DNA from: Gremmenia infestans
Taxonomy: Eukaryota > Ascomycota > Leotiomycetes > Helotiales > Hamatocanthoscyphaceae
Reading direction: 5' to 3'
Length of the DNA stretch: 64,000 bases
Assembly: GCA_032629725.1 (NCBI GenBank)
Contig: JAFEVB010000021.1
Coordinates: forward strand, 434,001-498,000
Shown: positions 11,430 through 22,725 of the stretch, piece by piece
Layout: each line of letters opens with the position of its first letter
Position numbering within the stretch: the stretch's first letter is position 1
Notes under the pieces: model-generated
Database searches by the model: none
Told to the model about the DNA's origin: nothing
Seen by the model: only the letters and a program-made list of their open reading frames with translations
Position numbers and translations under genes: made by a program

Positions 11430-12536
11430 ATGAAGCCCAGAAACTTGAGAGCTTACTGTTGCACGTCTAGACTTTGGGGTGTTCCCAAGTACCTATTTTG
11501 GGCACTCTTGGGATTAGTCTTGATAGTCATCGTGGTGCCAATTGCAGTCATGTTTGGGCGGAAAAGATCCTCGACACCGAAAGGAACAGTTCTAGTTCCC
11601 CTCTACGTGTATCCCTCTCCAGGAGCGTGGGACCCCTTGCTCACTGCGTACGCCACCAATACTTTTCATAGTTGGCACCAGATAACTTTAAGCTGACGAT
11701 GATTAGGATCACAAACCATCCGCGCCTCAATTTTACCGTGGTAATCAATCCTGCTAGCGGGCCAGGTGTGGAACAAGGACCTGACAGCAACTATACGAGA
11801 GAGATCCCAAAGCTCAACAAGCACGCTAATGTGCGCACTGTTGGTTACGTCTCAACAAGCTATACCAATCGAAATATCTCACTGGTATTGCGGGATATTG
11901 AAACATACTCGGCTTGGTCCGAGAACTCTACCATTGCAGGACTAGGCATGCAGGGCATATTTCTGGACGAGACGCCTTCCCAATACCAACCTGCCAGTGC
12001 ACTATTCCTTGACACCCTAGCGGATTCAATAATCTCTGATACTGGGTTTGGAAAGGACCCTTTGGTAAGTGTCAATTCTTTAATTTTTCAAGTTGTCACG
12101 TTCCTTTGCCCCACTTCTCAGAAATATCGAAGCGCGCGGATAAAGCAGCAAGTGTTCGTCACGCCTCTTCAAAGCAGCACCCCTGATCGACGACCCACGG
12201 ACTAATTATAAGTAGATAATTCATAATCCGGGGACAATCCCTGACTCAAGATACATGAAGTCGGTCAATCTTACCGTCGTTTTCGAGGGGGCTTATTCAA
12301 CGTATCAGATGCATGGCTTCCACAAAACCATGACAGCGTTCCAAGATTCCTCGAATGCTGGTCGCGATGCGCTTGCGTGCATTGTGCACTCGCTGCCGTC
12401 AACGCTTGACGAAAGTGCGCTCGTCAAGGATCTTCGGTCATCTTGTGGCAGCGTCTTCATCACAGGCTTATCCGGGGATTATTATGCTAGTTTCTGGGAA
12501 GGATGGCTCGGATTCGCTCTTGATATGGCAGCATAA
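11430..12536 (+). CDS. sph3: membrane-anchored spherulin-4 family glycoside hydrolase, GH135 (Sph3-like)
   Basis: 298 residues from three exons: 11430-11647, 11707-12064 and 12216-12536. Sph3 (GH135) is an endo-acting enzyme that cleaves galactosaminogalactan and is required for its production in A. fumigatus. Residues about 20-43 form one transmembrane segment (type II anchor), followed by the spherulin-4 fold: VLVPLYVYPSPGAWD, FTVVINPASGPG, VGYVSTSY, and the catalytic motif FLDETP with D160/E161. The NPGTIPDSRY and VVFEGAYSTYQ motifs come from exon 3. The 59-nt first intron has a GTACGC donor and CTGAC branch point. The second (12065-12215, 151 nt, GTAAGT..TAG) is long for this window, and a small skipped exon inside it cannot be excluded. 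Both joins keep the family sequence in frame. Confidence 0.88.
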
Positions 12537-15304
12537 CTTCGTCTGATGGGCAGCGATGATGCAATATGACAGACCAGGAACGTGCAGAATAGACAAGCAT
12601 TAATGCGGGTTAGATTAGACTTAGGGACTTTGACTTTGTTTGATATCGTGGATGGATACTTCCGTGCTATTCTTCCTTTCGTCTCCTTTTTTTCACGACT
12701 GATGCGATTGGCTAGCTTAAGGAAAGGCACCGAACTGTGCGTACGTTTCGAGTAACCTGTTCCAGTACCTGGGGTTATTGAAAAAAAAAGTTTAAAAATC
12801 CAAAAAAATATCCGTTGTGCGACTCAATTCTTCACTTGCAGTGCAGTAATCTGCTCTGGCCTCACATTCACATTGTCACAGCCCCAAGGTGGATTTTACC
12901 GTATGACCTGAACGCAATTATTCTTCCAAATAAGTTCTACGAGTACAGTATTTGCCGTCAAAGCTCAGGGTCCTCGTGATCACTCGTCAGAATTTCATTC
13001 AGCCTTGTGAATTTGGGCTTTCTCTTAGTCAAATTGGTACCCTAAATATATACGACTACTGTACCTGTGCAGTGCATAGATTAATTCTTACGTGCTGTAT
13101 CAGAGACATAACACTTCGCTCGCTGCCCTTGTCATACTGATGACTACTGTACCGATCAAGCTCAACTGCCATACCGTATCTGATAAATCGCCTTGGCAGG
13201 CGCTAGCATCCCATTCCCATTCCCATACCCGCGCCCAGGAGCCAAGAAACGTCAACATCCCCGTACTTTGCTGTAGCGTAGCGTGGCCCCACGCTAGATC
13301 TTAGCTCCCGGCTTACCGTACAGTACACCGTTCCGTGGAAAGTAAGCTAAACTTTAACTTTATTGGGACCGCATACCTCCGTAACCGTGTTTATACGAAG
13401 TACCACCGAGTACGGAACCGATTTCCTTTCCTATACTATCCTATCCTATCCTATCCTGGTCAATGCGAAGAAAGGCACGTTCAGCTCTGGCTTAAATAAG
13501 CCTCTTCGTATTATTCGCTGTCCTCCCACCAACCGATATAGTACTACAGTAAGGTCCCAGCTCCACAAAGCTTACAGTATAGAAAACCTTCGAATTGGAA
13601 CTACGTTAAGCCACGTACAGTACCAGGCCGTGTAACCTTCTCTAGTGACTTTGATCATCTCAGCCGCATTGCCTGACAGCCAGCCACCAAGAGCCAAGAC
13701 CGGAGTTCTCGTCCTGCCGGCTGTCCTGTCAGCCATCCGAAGACCGGATGGAAGGGATACCGTCCGTACTGCACTTACATGTCTCACTTCCACGCACTCC
13801 ACGCTACTTCCATACAGGATTCCTTGCAGTTCTTGGACTTACTCTTACCTTACCTTACCTTACATAGTTACATGTCTCACTTCCACGCACTCCACTCTAC
13901 TTCCATACAGGATTCCTTGCATTTCGTTCTCGTTCTTGCAGTTCTTGGATTCCAACCTTACCTTACCTTATCTTACCTACCACATCTAGCCATAGCCTAA
14001 GGATGACTCCAGATCCGTAGTTTTCCAAACAGCCAGCCTCAGCAGAATGCCATTCACGTTACGATACGACGCCCTCCCCACGGTACCCAGCGCCATCGGG
14101 AATCTTCCTTCAGCTGACATTCTTGCGGCCTGTATGAAAGAATCACGATGACCATCAAAACATGCTTTGGTGGTTCAGATTCCGGTTCAGCTGACATCTA
14201 TCGTCGTCGGGCGGTAGATAGTAAGCGGAGTGTTTTCTCCTCATACTCGTACATGTACAACACTAAACAACGTGTCTATCGATATCTTTTACTCTACGAG
14301 TAGTACAAATTAAATCCAGCCAATAATTCCTCCCCATGGCCACGCACCGACGAATTCTTCTTTCTTTCTTTCTTTCCTTCACGTTTCCTCGAGCGCTAGC
14401 TAGCTCATCGTGCCAACGCAACGCAATGTAAATACGCCCGGCTGAGCATGAAGCGTACAACATACATACATACATGTGTATTACACGCACGCGCGAGTTG
14501 GTTACTCAAGTACAGCATACACCTACATAGTGTACGGTACGTTACGTTACGGCACGTTACGTTCCCGAACCGTCGAGCTGGGAAATGTAATCTTACACAG
14601 ATTTATCTACAGTACAGAACATTGGGAATGTGTATATGTGTAGGTTAGAACACTGCATATAGGTAGGTAGGTAGGAGCTAGATGGTATGTATCACAAGTT
14701 AGGTTATTTCCAGCATCAGCTTGTTTTGTTTTGTTTTGTTTTGGTTCCGTTCTGTACCTCCATATGTTTGTATGTATGTATGATGCTTGATCGAACGAGA
14801 GACGTCCAGATCGGATCGTCGATCGATGCATGCATGCTTAGGCGCCTACATGTACACTCAGCGTTAATGTTAATGTTCAGAGACGGTGAGCATCCGGACT
14901 CCGAAATAGTATGGAGTAAGCCACTGATCGAGCTTCGCCTGCACTCACTCACTGCACTGCCACTGCGGGGAAGTTAATTAAATTAATCTACAGTCACGGG
15001 ATGCGATGGCGCAATGATAGACGCTCGTATGTCTTGCATTTCCCTCCCTCCTGGATCAGAAAGCGGTCCTATCCGTACCTAGCTAGGGTCATATGCATGC
15101 ATGCATGTCGTTTCAGGGCGGCTTGAAAAGCAAAGTAAGACAGACAGATGAACGATGGGACTGACGGACGGGTTAAAACAAACGGGTTAAAACAAACGGC
15201 CCGGTTTCAATACGAGGAACGTGAGGAATTGGATGTACAGGGAAGTACATTTTCAATGAGCTGAATTTGTTCTATGTGCTGTATTCCATGTGCTGGCATG
15301 TCTC
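12537..15304. other. 2.8 kb gene-free, repeat-rich spacer between sph3-like and ega3-like genes
   Basis: No frame here looks like a protein. The stretch holds microsatellites: (CCTAT)n at 13440-13457, (TTACC)n near 13849-13863 and 13957-13975, (TTTC)n at 14358-14376, (TAGG)n at 14660-14673 and (TTTTG)n at 14722-14744. It also has a 50-bp direct repeat (separate entry), a tandem copy of ACGGGTTAAAACAA at 15168-15196, and repeated palindromic TACTGTAC/GTACAGTA words. I see no transposon reading frame or terminal inverted repeat. Confidence 0.5.
13776..13920 (+). repeat. pair of about 50-bp direct repeats separated by a TTACC microsatellite
   Basis: The segment beginning CATGTCTCACTTCCACGCAC near 13777 recurs near 13870, with one visible change (CACGCTACT versus CACTCTACT), and runs on through CCATACAGGATTCCTTGCA in both copies. 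The copies are about 93 bp apart. (TTACC)n tracts follow each copy, consistent with slippage or unequal exchange rather than a mobile element. Confidence 0.7.
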
Positions 15305-16306
15305 TCAGCAATCTTCCACCCAGTCATTCAGATCCATTTCTTTCAGAACAGTAGAAAATCCATGCGCCTCATCATCATCACAAACACTATTACGCGCACT
15401 CGACGAAATCGACGGTGCAGAATCAGGGTACTCGATATGAAAAACCGGCTTTCCAGCCTCGATAAAAGGCTGGAATAAATCACACTCCTCGTACTGCACA
15501 CACTGCTCATTGACCTCCCATTGTAGAAAGTCAACCGTGGCGTTCACGATCGCGCCGGCGTTCTTGAGCCCAATTGACATGTTGTAGCTATGCGCGCCGA
15601 TGGCTAGGAAGCTGAGGAAGTCCACGGCGGTGGTGGGACTGAGGCTGAATCCACTGTCGTTGTCGTAGCCGTCCACGTTGTCTGGATCTACACCGTCGCA
15701 GCCTTTGCTGGCGGCCAGAGCAAGTCGGGCGCTCATGATGGCGCGGACGTTTGTCGAGTTCGTGTTCAGCCAGTGCTCGCCGGGCCAGCCTTTGAGTTCC
15801 TTGCCGTAATCACTTTTCGTGAAGTTGCTGGAGTCGGGACGGTTGGGCTCGTAGCTGCCGGCTGAGAAGTAGCATATGACTTTGCGGTTCTGAGCCTGTA
15901 GAGTAGAGATCGTAGAGGCGTTGTTGTCGAAAAGGTCGATGTCGTAGACCGAGACGTTTAGCGATGTGTCTGTAGGTGGTGTTTGGAGGACGATTTGCCA
16001 GGATGTGCCTGGGCCGGGTTTCCAGTATTCGCCAGCGGTAACATTGGTGTTATTATTCGGGGGTATAGGCGTGCTTGATCCTCCACCTCCACCTCCCGAG
16101 TCATCTCCTGAGGAGCCTCCCGACAGGCCAACTCCGAGTCCGATCCCGAGTCCGATCGCTATGATTAGGAGGAAGATGCCTGCGACGAGCAGCATCCAGA
16201 ATGTTTTCGACTGGCGGGAGAGGTAGGATCTCTTTTCAGAGGCGGTGAGTGGCGCATCGATCTCATCGGTCTTTCCACGAGATCGTGACATCCACGAGGG
16301 AGACAT
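15305..16306 (-). CDS. ega3: membrane-anchored GH114 endo-alpha-1,4-galactosaminidase (Ega3-like)
   Basis: 333 residues in one exon. GH114 enzymes cut alpha-1,4-linked galactosamine. Ega3 of A. fumigatus acts on deacetylated galactosaminogalactan at the cell surface. The cytoplasmic N-terminus is followed by a transmembrane helix at about 37-61, a Gly/Ser/Pro linker to about 90, and then the TIM-barrel domain: YDIDLFD at 121-127, KVICYFSAGSYE at 142-153, GCDGVDPDNVDGY at 202-214 with the conserved Asp pair, and WEVNEQC at 263-269 with the candidate catalytic Glu. It has Asn-X-Ser/Thr sites as expected for an extracellular domain. The next gene leftwards is sph3-like and the next rightwards is the deacetylase, as in the Aspergillus locus. 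Start chosen at the ATG giving the intact anchor. Confidence 0.9.
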   Translation of the reverse strand: MSPSWMSRSRGKTDEIDAPLTASEKRSYLSRQSKTFWMLLVAGIFLLIIAIGLGIGLGVGLSGGSSGDDSGGGGGGSSTPIPPNNNTNVTAGEYWKPGPGTSWQIVLQTPPTDTSLNVSVYDIDLFDNNASTISTLQAQNRKVICYFSAGSYEPNRPDSSNFTKSDYGKELKGWPGEHWLNTNSTNVRAIMSARLALAASKGCDGVDPDNVDGYDNDSGFSLSPTTAVDFLSFLAIGAHSYNMSIGLKNAGAIVNATVDFLQWEVNEQCVQYEECDLFQPFIEAGKPVFHIEYPDSAPSISSSARNSVCDDDEAHGFSTVLKEMDLNDWVEDC

Positions 16307-17990
16307 CGCAAACCACGTGAGAGATCCAAGCCGCGGGTATAGACCTTACAGAACCTGGGAAGTTTGATATACTTAATCAGCAAGAACCTATGTCTGCGAA
16401 TGAAGTTATGTGAATGCGAGGATCCGAAAGCGTGAACCACTACCTACCTTACGCACGACTTTGTACCACCCGAAAAGAAAGCTTAAAATAGCAATCAAAT
16501 TGAAAAGTACCAAGCCCACATAAGCATTTCAGATCTTTATACACATATATCGATCCCGTTGAGCGTGAATGCCATGCCACCAATACTACAGGAAAGCTTC
16601 TTTACGTAACAGCAAAGCCCCAATTGCACGTTTTCAGCTCCCCTCATCACCAACCCATTTTACGAAGCACAGTTCGGTTTTCCGGTACCACAAGCATAGC
16701 AGCGCCCTGCCGCCCGCACGTATACACGAACGAATCGCCTTGGTAATACATATACGGGATAAAGCATCGATTGTACGGAGTACGAAGTTACGCATTCATT
16801 CTCTGCAAGCACCCCTTGATTAATTAAGATTCTTGTGCTTCCATTGATACAGTCCCCCCTTTCGTTGGGTACCGTAGGAGTCTCAGGTAGGTAGTCAGCA
16901 ATAAATAAGGTAGATTGAGCACGTACTGTATGTAGTACAGTTCACCACGGTTCGCTTATTTGGGTTGCAGAAAACCGCTCGTAAAATATCATTCCATATC
17001 AAATCATTACTCCGTAAAAACAAATACTGTACAGTGGCGCACGCAATCGTAATCATGATAGCCTCTCACGCCAGTCCGGCGGGGCATACTGTACTGTACT
17101 GTACATCGAAGCAGATTAGCGTGTGACAGCGCTAGCCTTACACCGGACGGGCAGTAGCAGGAACAGTAAAAGCGTCGCCTGGCCAGGCTAGGCCGGGGCG
17201 AAGCAAGGCAACCATGACAAGCTCAGCCCTAACCGGCCGTGGCTGGCGCGTGCAGAGAACGACGTATGTGTATGGTACTTACCTTAGGTACTGTATGCAG
17301 ACGTGGATGTGGACGTGGATACGGGTTTACCACAGAACCGTGCACCTGGATGTATCTCATCCCGGGCATACATACTCCGTGGTAAATCCCGCGAAGGGGT
17401 GGGGTGGGGTGGGGTGGGGTGGGGTGGTTTTCTATGCATATGGCTAGGTGGCTCTGGATCCTGTTAGAGGCCTGCCTTCACAGTGCACACCCCTGCGCGG
17501 GGTTTATTACTGTACGCGTACTGGATACTCCGTACCGTACCATACCATACAGCTGATTTCTTCTGGAAGGATAGAGTAGGGTAGGATACTGGACTGGGCT
17601 GGATTTTCTAGGTCCCGCATTTCACTTTCCCCACATGTACTGTACCCCTGTATTACCCCGAGATTCTCTGGGGTTGAGGTGGTATTGCGGGGTTGGGTTA
17701 AATTTCGATCTTTTACTTGTACTGAAGGATGAGTGGCCGAATTGTGTTTCTCACTGTATTGCACTCTTGACTATGTGCACGTGGTTTCTTGCTGGCATTT
17801 ACGGTGAAGAGCTTTTTTGACGTTGGGTCATTATTGCATTTGATATTTGATGGCGCATCTGTAGACGACGTGATTGGTCTATTGTAAATCTTATTAATGC
17901 CTCCAAGCGAATCCCTCGAAATTAAATTACTGAATCCCGTACTGTACCGATCATTACACATCTTGAATGTATCCTGGAGCTTGCTTTTCC
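16307..17990. other. 1.7 kb spacer between ega3-like and agd3-like genes with palindromic words and a GGGGT tract
   Basis: No credible gene. It includes a GGGGT pentamer run at about 17396-17426 (G-rich on the plus strand), the triple repeat of ACTGTACTGTACTGTAC around 17088-17103, several TACTCCGTA or TACGGAGTA words (for example 16774-16782, 17529), and the palindrome GTACGCGTAC at 17512-17521, which fits the StuA consensus WCGCGWNM on both strands. It should carry the promoter of the ega3-like gene and the 3' UTR of the deacetylase gene. Confidence 0.5.
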
Positions 17991-20898
17991 TTAAAAGGGA
18001 ACCGGTTTAGATAGGGTGAACGTGACTGGAACACCAGACATTTGCACCCAGATGGTAAGAGGATCGGAACCTATAAGAGGGTTAACACACATGACTGGAA
18101 ATCCAGAGTGTAGTTGGAACTTGGAAGAAAAATGATCGACGTACCAATCTGCTCGGTCCTGAACCCTTGGGTGCTCGTCACGGTTCCTGGAACGGTCACG
18201 GGGATTGTGGTCGAACACGTGTTACCGGTCGTTGTGAGTGTTACACCTGTGATGGTTTGGGCGGTTGGGTTCACGTTGAATGTGAGGCTGGCACCGCAGG
18301 CATCCCTCGTCATGCGGCTGGCAAATGCAGTTGCAATCTGCGAATGTGGTGTCAGTATATGGTCGTGCAATGGCAATCTGAGGTTACTTACGTCGTCGTG
18401 TTTCAATGAGACGATAGGCCAGTTGACACTTTGAAACATAGATTAGTCCAAAGAAGCTAAGCGTTTCGGCGGACAACTTACATTCTAATCATCTCCTGTA
18501 CTACAGTTTCGACCCATGCTTGTAGCATGGAATACTTTGTGCTGACTCCATTAATGGTAGTCTCGCTAGCTGTTTGGTAATTCAGATTGGCTTGGTGGAA
18601 CATGAAAGGGTCATGGTGGAGCCCAAGGAGATGGCGCGTGTTTGTATTTTTTTCAACTGCTAACAAGGCGTACCAATCTCCCTTGCCTGCAGATGTGTTG
18701 ATCCATTCGAGAACGGTACAAGCAGGAAGATTGCACTTGGAAATGTCAGTATAACAATACAATTAAAGATGGAATCAGACGGACATTATAGTAAATGTTG
18801 GTAGCCCATCGTGGAGTGATCTGTATTCCGTCATATCCATTTGCAGTAACCGTTGTGATTAGTGGCCAATGCTCATTTTGCTGTAGGACCAAAAGTCAGC
18901 CTGGATAAATGGGAAATAACAGGGTATTAATTCATGTCTTACAGTGTTTAATAAAGCAGGTCGAGTATTGTCTCCCACCACATTAACAATCCCATTATCC
19001 TTCCACGCTCTAAGAGCATCGCCGTTATGTAGACCAGTAATGGCGGGAGGGATTATACCTTTGGGACTAAACTTAGAAGCTGATGCAATGCCGACTTGTG
19101 TAAGCCAAGCGGCATTCCAAGAGATTTCCCGAGTGACATCGTAGTATGTAGCATTGTTTTCATCTTCGTGGGTGAAAGTGTGGGAGACGTGCGCAAAGGC
19201 ATCGCGGTTTGCGGGGGTTGCCCACCATATCTTAAGCGCATCAAGGTTGGTACAGGCAGTGGTATACGGATACAACAATGCGGTTGCTGGCCATAGATTT
19301 GTCCCTGTGCCAAGTGGCTTTTGAAACTCGAGAGGCGTGTCTATCTGATCCCCATACTCGATTGGGCCATTTCCGCATTCTAAGTACCGACAACTTGGAG
19401 TCAGTGTCAAATACTTCAAAAATTCAAAGAGTTCGGAGAATATAAAAGGCACTGGCAGGAAATTCTCGGTAGGAAAAGCCCGCATCAACTCCAAAATTCA
19501 ACGTGAACTAGGTTTCTGCAAGGAATTGTGTACTTACGTGTACTTGTCGCTAAATCACTGGCATCCTATAGTCACGTGAGTATTGTTCGAATAACCAATC
19601 CGGTCAAAGTCAATTACCTCAATGTTGCCATTGCCATTATGACCAACCTCGACGAAGTAATTACTCCCAGCATTTAGCTTAGCGTTGACAGTAGCCATCC
19701 AGGTAACATGCTGGGCTAAATCAGCAGGCGTGATTTGAAATGTGGTACCGCTGGGGCTGTATATATCCGACTCGAGGAACATATCATCAACTATTTCAAT
19801 CCAATTGTTAGCAAGAGTAGAATTAAACTCTAGAATTTAGACAAACCTTGTGTATTAAGGTTAACACGACGGAACCCGGTGTATAAGCCTCGCGTAGCCC
19901 AATGGATCCACGCATGTTGGATCAGGTTGGACGTAGCGGACCAGTCTGTCGCAAAGCCGATAAAGAACACCATCTGCTTTATGTTAGTGCAGCCCATTTC
20001 ACGTGATATGTCTCATACTTGTTGTCGGCCACCAATGTTGTTAATGACCCCAGCTGTAGATGTTGTGCTAAAACCAGTAGCTGGAGCAAATTGAATAAAC
20101 TCAGTAGCAATACTGGAGTTGGTAATAGTTGCAGGGTAATGATAGAGCCCTTGGGTGCTCACTCCTGCTCCACTGCTGTTGTTAGATTCTGTGGAGACTC
20201 TCGTAAAGGGGCAGGGGACTCTGAACTCACGTCTTCAAACCAGAAGTAGGAAATTTAGTTGTATCAGATATGCTCAAAAGCTGCTCCACCCCAGCGCCAC
20301 AACAGTCACCAAGAGCTGTTGTCCCAGAATCTGCTGACGGGAAAACATCCAAACGAACCATACGTACACCGAACGTGACTTGATACTGATAGAGAGTGGC
20401 TAGTTGCGCTGAAGTCAGAGCACTCTGGAAGCCAAGTGTGCCTCCATAGTCGTAACTGACTTCTGACAAGATAACGATGGCTCCATAATTGCCAGAAGTA
20501 GTACTGCTGTTTAGATTGGGGAGAGTGACGCCAGTCTGAGGGACGACAACAACTTGATATGGAATGGCGTAGCCATTGAGACCAGAGTATCCAGAGTATG
20601 AAGATGCAGTATCTCGAGCGAGTATCAAAACAGTACTCTTCACTGTTGTTGCAGCGATAACGGCAGCTGGCGTGGTCACGTTAGAGTTTATAGCTGAAGT
20701 ATTAGAATTGACGGCGACATTGTTGATTTTCGCAGGTACTGTTTGTACGACTGGAACTGGCCCGCGAACAGCGGAGGGTATAACGATAGCCTCTGATTTT
20801 ACATGACTGATTTTCGCCTGTGGGGATGTAGATGCGGCAGTGATGAACGGGATGGACGCTGCCAAGACAGCAGATTGAAAAATAACTTTGGAAATCAT
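17991..20898 (-). CDS. agd3: secreted polysaccharide N-deacetylase (Agd3-like, CE18)
   Basis: 748 residues from 11 exons: 20898-20231, 20172-20019, 19973-19847, 19790-19618, 19565-19538, 19379-18943, 18880-18785, 18735-18482, 18428-18392, 18337-18145 and 18070-17991. Agd3 removes acetyl groups from GalNAc in galactosaminogalactan outside the cell, making the polymer cationic and adhesive. The start MISKVIFQSAVLAAS gives a signal peptide; a longer in-frame ATG at 20964 would bury it. An N-terminal region of about 300 residues (CBM87-like by family knowledge) precedes the deacetylase domain. That domain has the metal/base motif DDMFLESD (D318, D319), HVSHTFTH (H450/H454), IIPPAITGLHNGDA, GDNTRP and LLGLHHDPFMFHQAN. 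All joins keep frame. The intron at 19537-19380 (158 nt) and an AAGCAG double acceptor at 19979-19974 are the least certain points. Confidence 0.87.
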
Positions 20899-22725
20899 GT
20901 TGATGGTAAAGAAGTAAAATTGTAGATCTCTCCAAAGTTTGGGAACTTTTTCATGTGAGAGCAAGAAGCAGCTATGCGTCCTCTGCGGATGTATATACTA
21001 GTCAGATCACAGAAGATCAAAGGGGTTTCCTTACAAGTTTAGGGAAGTACGAAATCCACTTAGACTTCTAGAATGCTTTTTTCAGTCATGGCACCGGTGG
21101 CTGACGAACAGAATGCTATTTAGAGTGATTCGCGGGACGGATCTAAACACAAGAACAATCCAGCGACTCGGATGCCAGGTTCCATAACATAACGGTAAGC
21201 AGCATGACCAAGAGACGGGTGGGTTTTGTTCTTCGTGTGTTATAGCTGAAATTTTATGAGACGCCATGACCTTCACTCAGCTCTCCGCTATCGATTATTT
21301 GCAGTATAGTATGCCAAAAATTATGTTTTCTAATTTTGACTAGGTTGAGGTGAACAGATCTCATTCCACATGTGCATGCACGTCCAGGTCAGGATCGGGG
21401 TCATGGTGCTGCTACTTGACAGCCACAACAGGGCCAGAATATGGATCGAGGCGCAAGTTATACGGAATAGGCCAACAGAGAGGCCGGGAGAGGTGAAGTT
21501 TGCGAGATGGAAGTATCCCGTGCATCTTCTGGTATGCCCTGATGCGGATACGGATGCACAACGGCATGGGAACACAAACCGCGGGACTTGGAGGCTGGTT
21601 CACGGGTGAAGTGAAGTGTGAGATGGATGGAGCAAAAGAAAAAAATCCCTACATTGCATTGAGGCGGTGGAACGTTGATTTTAACCTTTGGACCCGGTGC
21701 TTTAGACCCCTGTGACTCGCTGCTTTAACTGGAAGATCTACACTCCTCGTACTCGAGTACAGTACGCCAACAAGACATGGAGCAGATACATCCATCCGAT
21801 CACGACAGCTTACCAGGGGCACGCATTTGTCTGTCTGACCACAGTCCTGGGAAAATCATATACTATTTCTATTCACAGTCCTGGACCCCTGGCGTCTATT
21901 CTTGGTGCTGCCATATGCATTCCACGCTATGTGACTTCCTACTCCGTACCCGAGGACCAAAGTTGTCCAATTCAGCACTTCCTTCCTACTTCTGCGTCGA
22001 GTGGCTGATCCTCTTTTGACATCTTGTTTCTCTAAGTTCATGCAGGACGATATCGTGGAGTGCAAGGGTCCCGTAAGAGCCCTGCATGCGTTTCTTGCAT
22101 GCATCAACGCTTTCGTCCCAATTCAAGTACCTTGCTCCTGGGCAAAGCATTGTTGTCATGGAACATTTAACATCAGAGCAATACGAGCAATCTGATCGCC
22201 GACCTGGGGACGAGGCAAAATTTGCAGCCAGCTCATGAGCTCTGGGATCCTGAGGGTCATCCCCGCTTCTTCCTGGAGCTAGAGATTTGAAATTCTCGAA
22301 TGAGGAAGAGAAGATCAGGATTTGTCTATGTCTCTCTACTTACCCCGGTCTCTATCTTCAGCTTACGTGCTGAGATGCTTTTAATAGTCCATGGTGGGGT
22401 TTCTATTGACAACCCACGCCAGCTGGCAGGCAGGGACTGAGCCGGCACTTCTTATAGATTCCTCTAACCAAGCTCTCAAGGAGATGTTGGTACCAGAGAC
22501 TCATCACCACGAATCTTTCTTCCTCCCGCGGCGTCCGTCACTCCTTTTCGTCAAAGTATTCTCACAGCCTTACAAAATAAGTTATTGTAGGCTTGCAATT
22601 TTACAAACTTCACCTTCCACGTATTTCGACTACACACAACATCCTATGTGGAGCTTGTAGTTGCCGTCGCTTATTTAATATAGCGTTTATATTCGGAACT
22701 TCACATTCTTTCTCTTTTAGTGAAA
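20899..22725. promoter_or_regulatory. 1.8 kb divergent promoter region between agd3-like and gtb3-like genes
   Basis: The spacer lies between two oppositely transcribed starts. It contains one GAGTACAGTACG palindromic word at about 21747, a TACTCCGTA word at about 21942 and GCATGC-rich segments around 22080-22110, but no coding frame that I can support. No perfect StuA consensus was seen. A long leader for the giant gtb3-like transcript is possible. Confidence 0.5.

Noticed and set aside
13645..14000. Overlapping plus-strand frames in the sph3-ega3 spacer
   Set aside because: They translate a direct repeat and TTACC microsatellite. The repeating peptide is a product of the DNA repeat.
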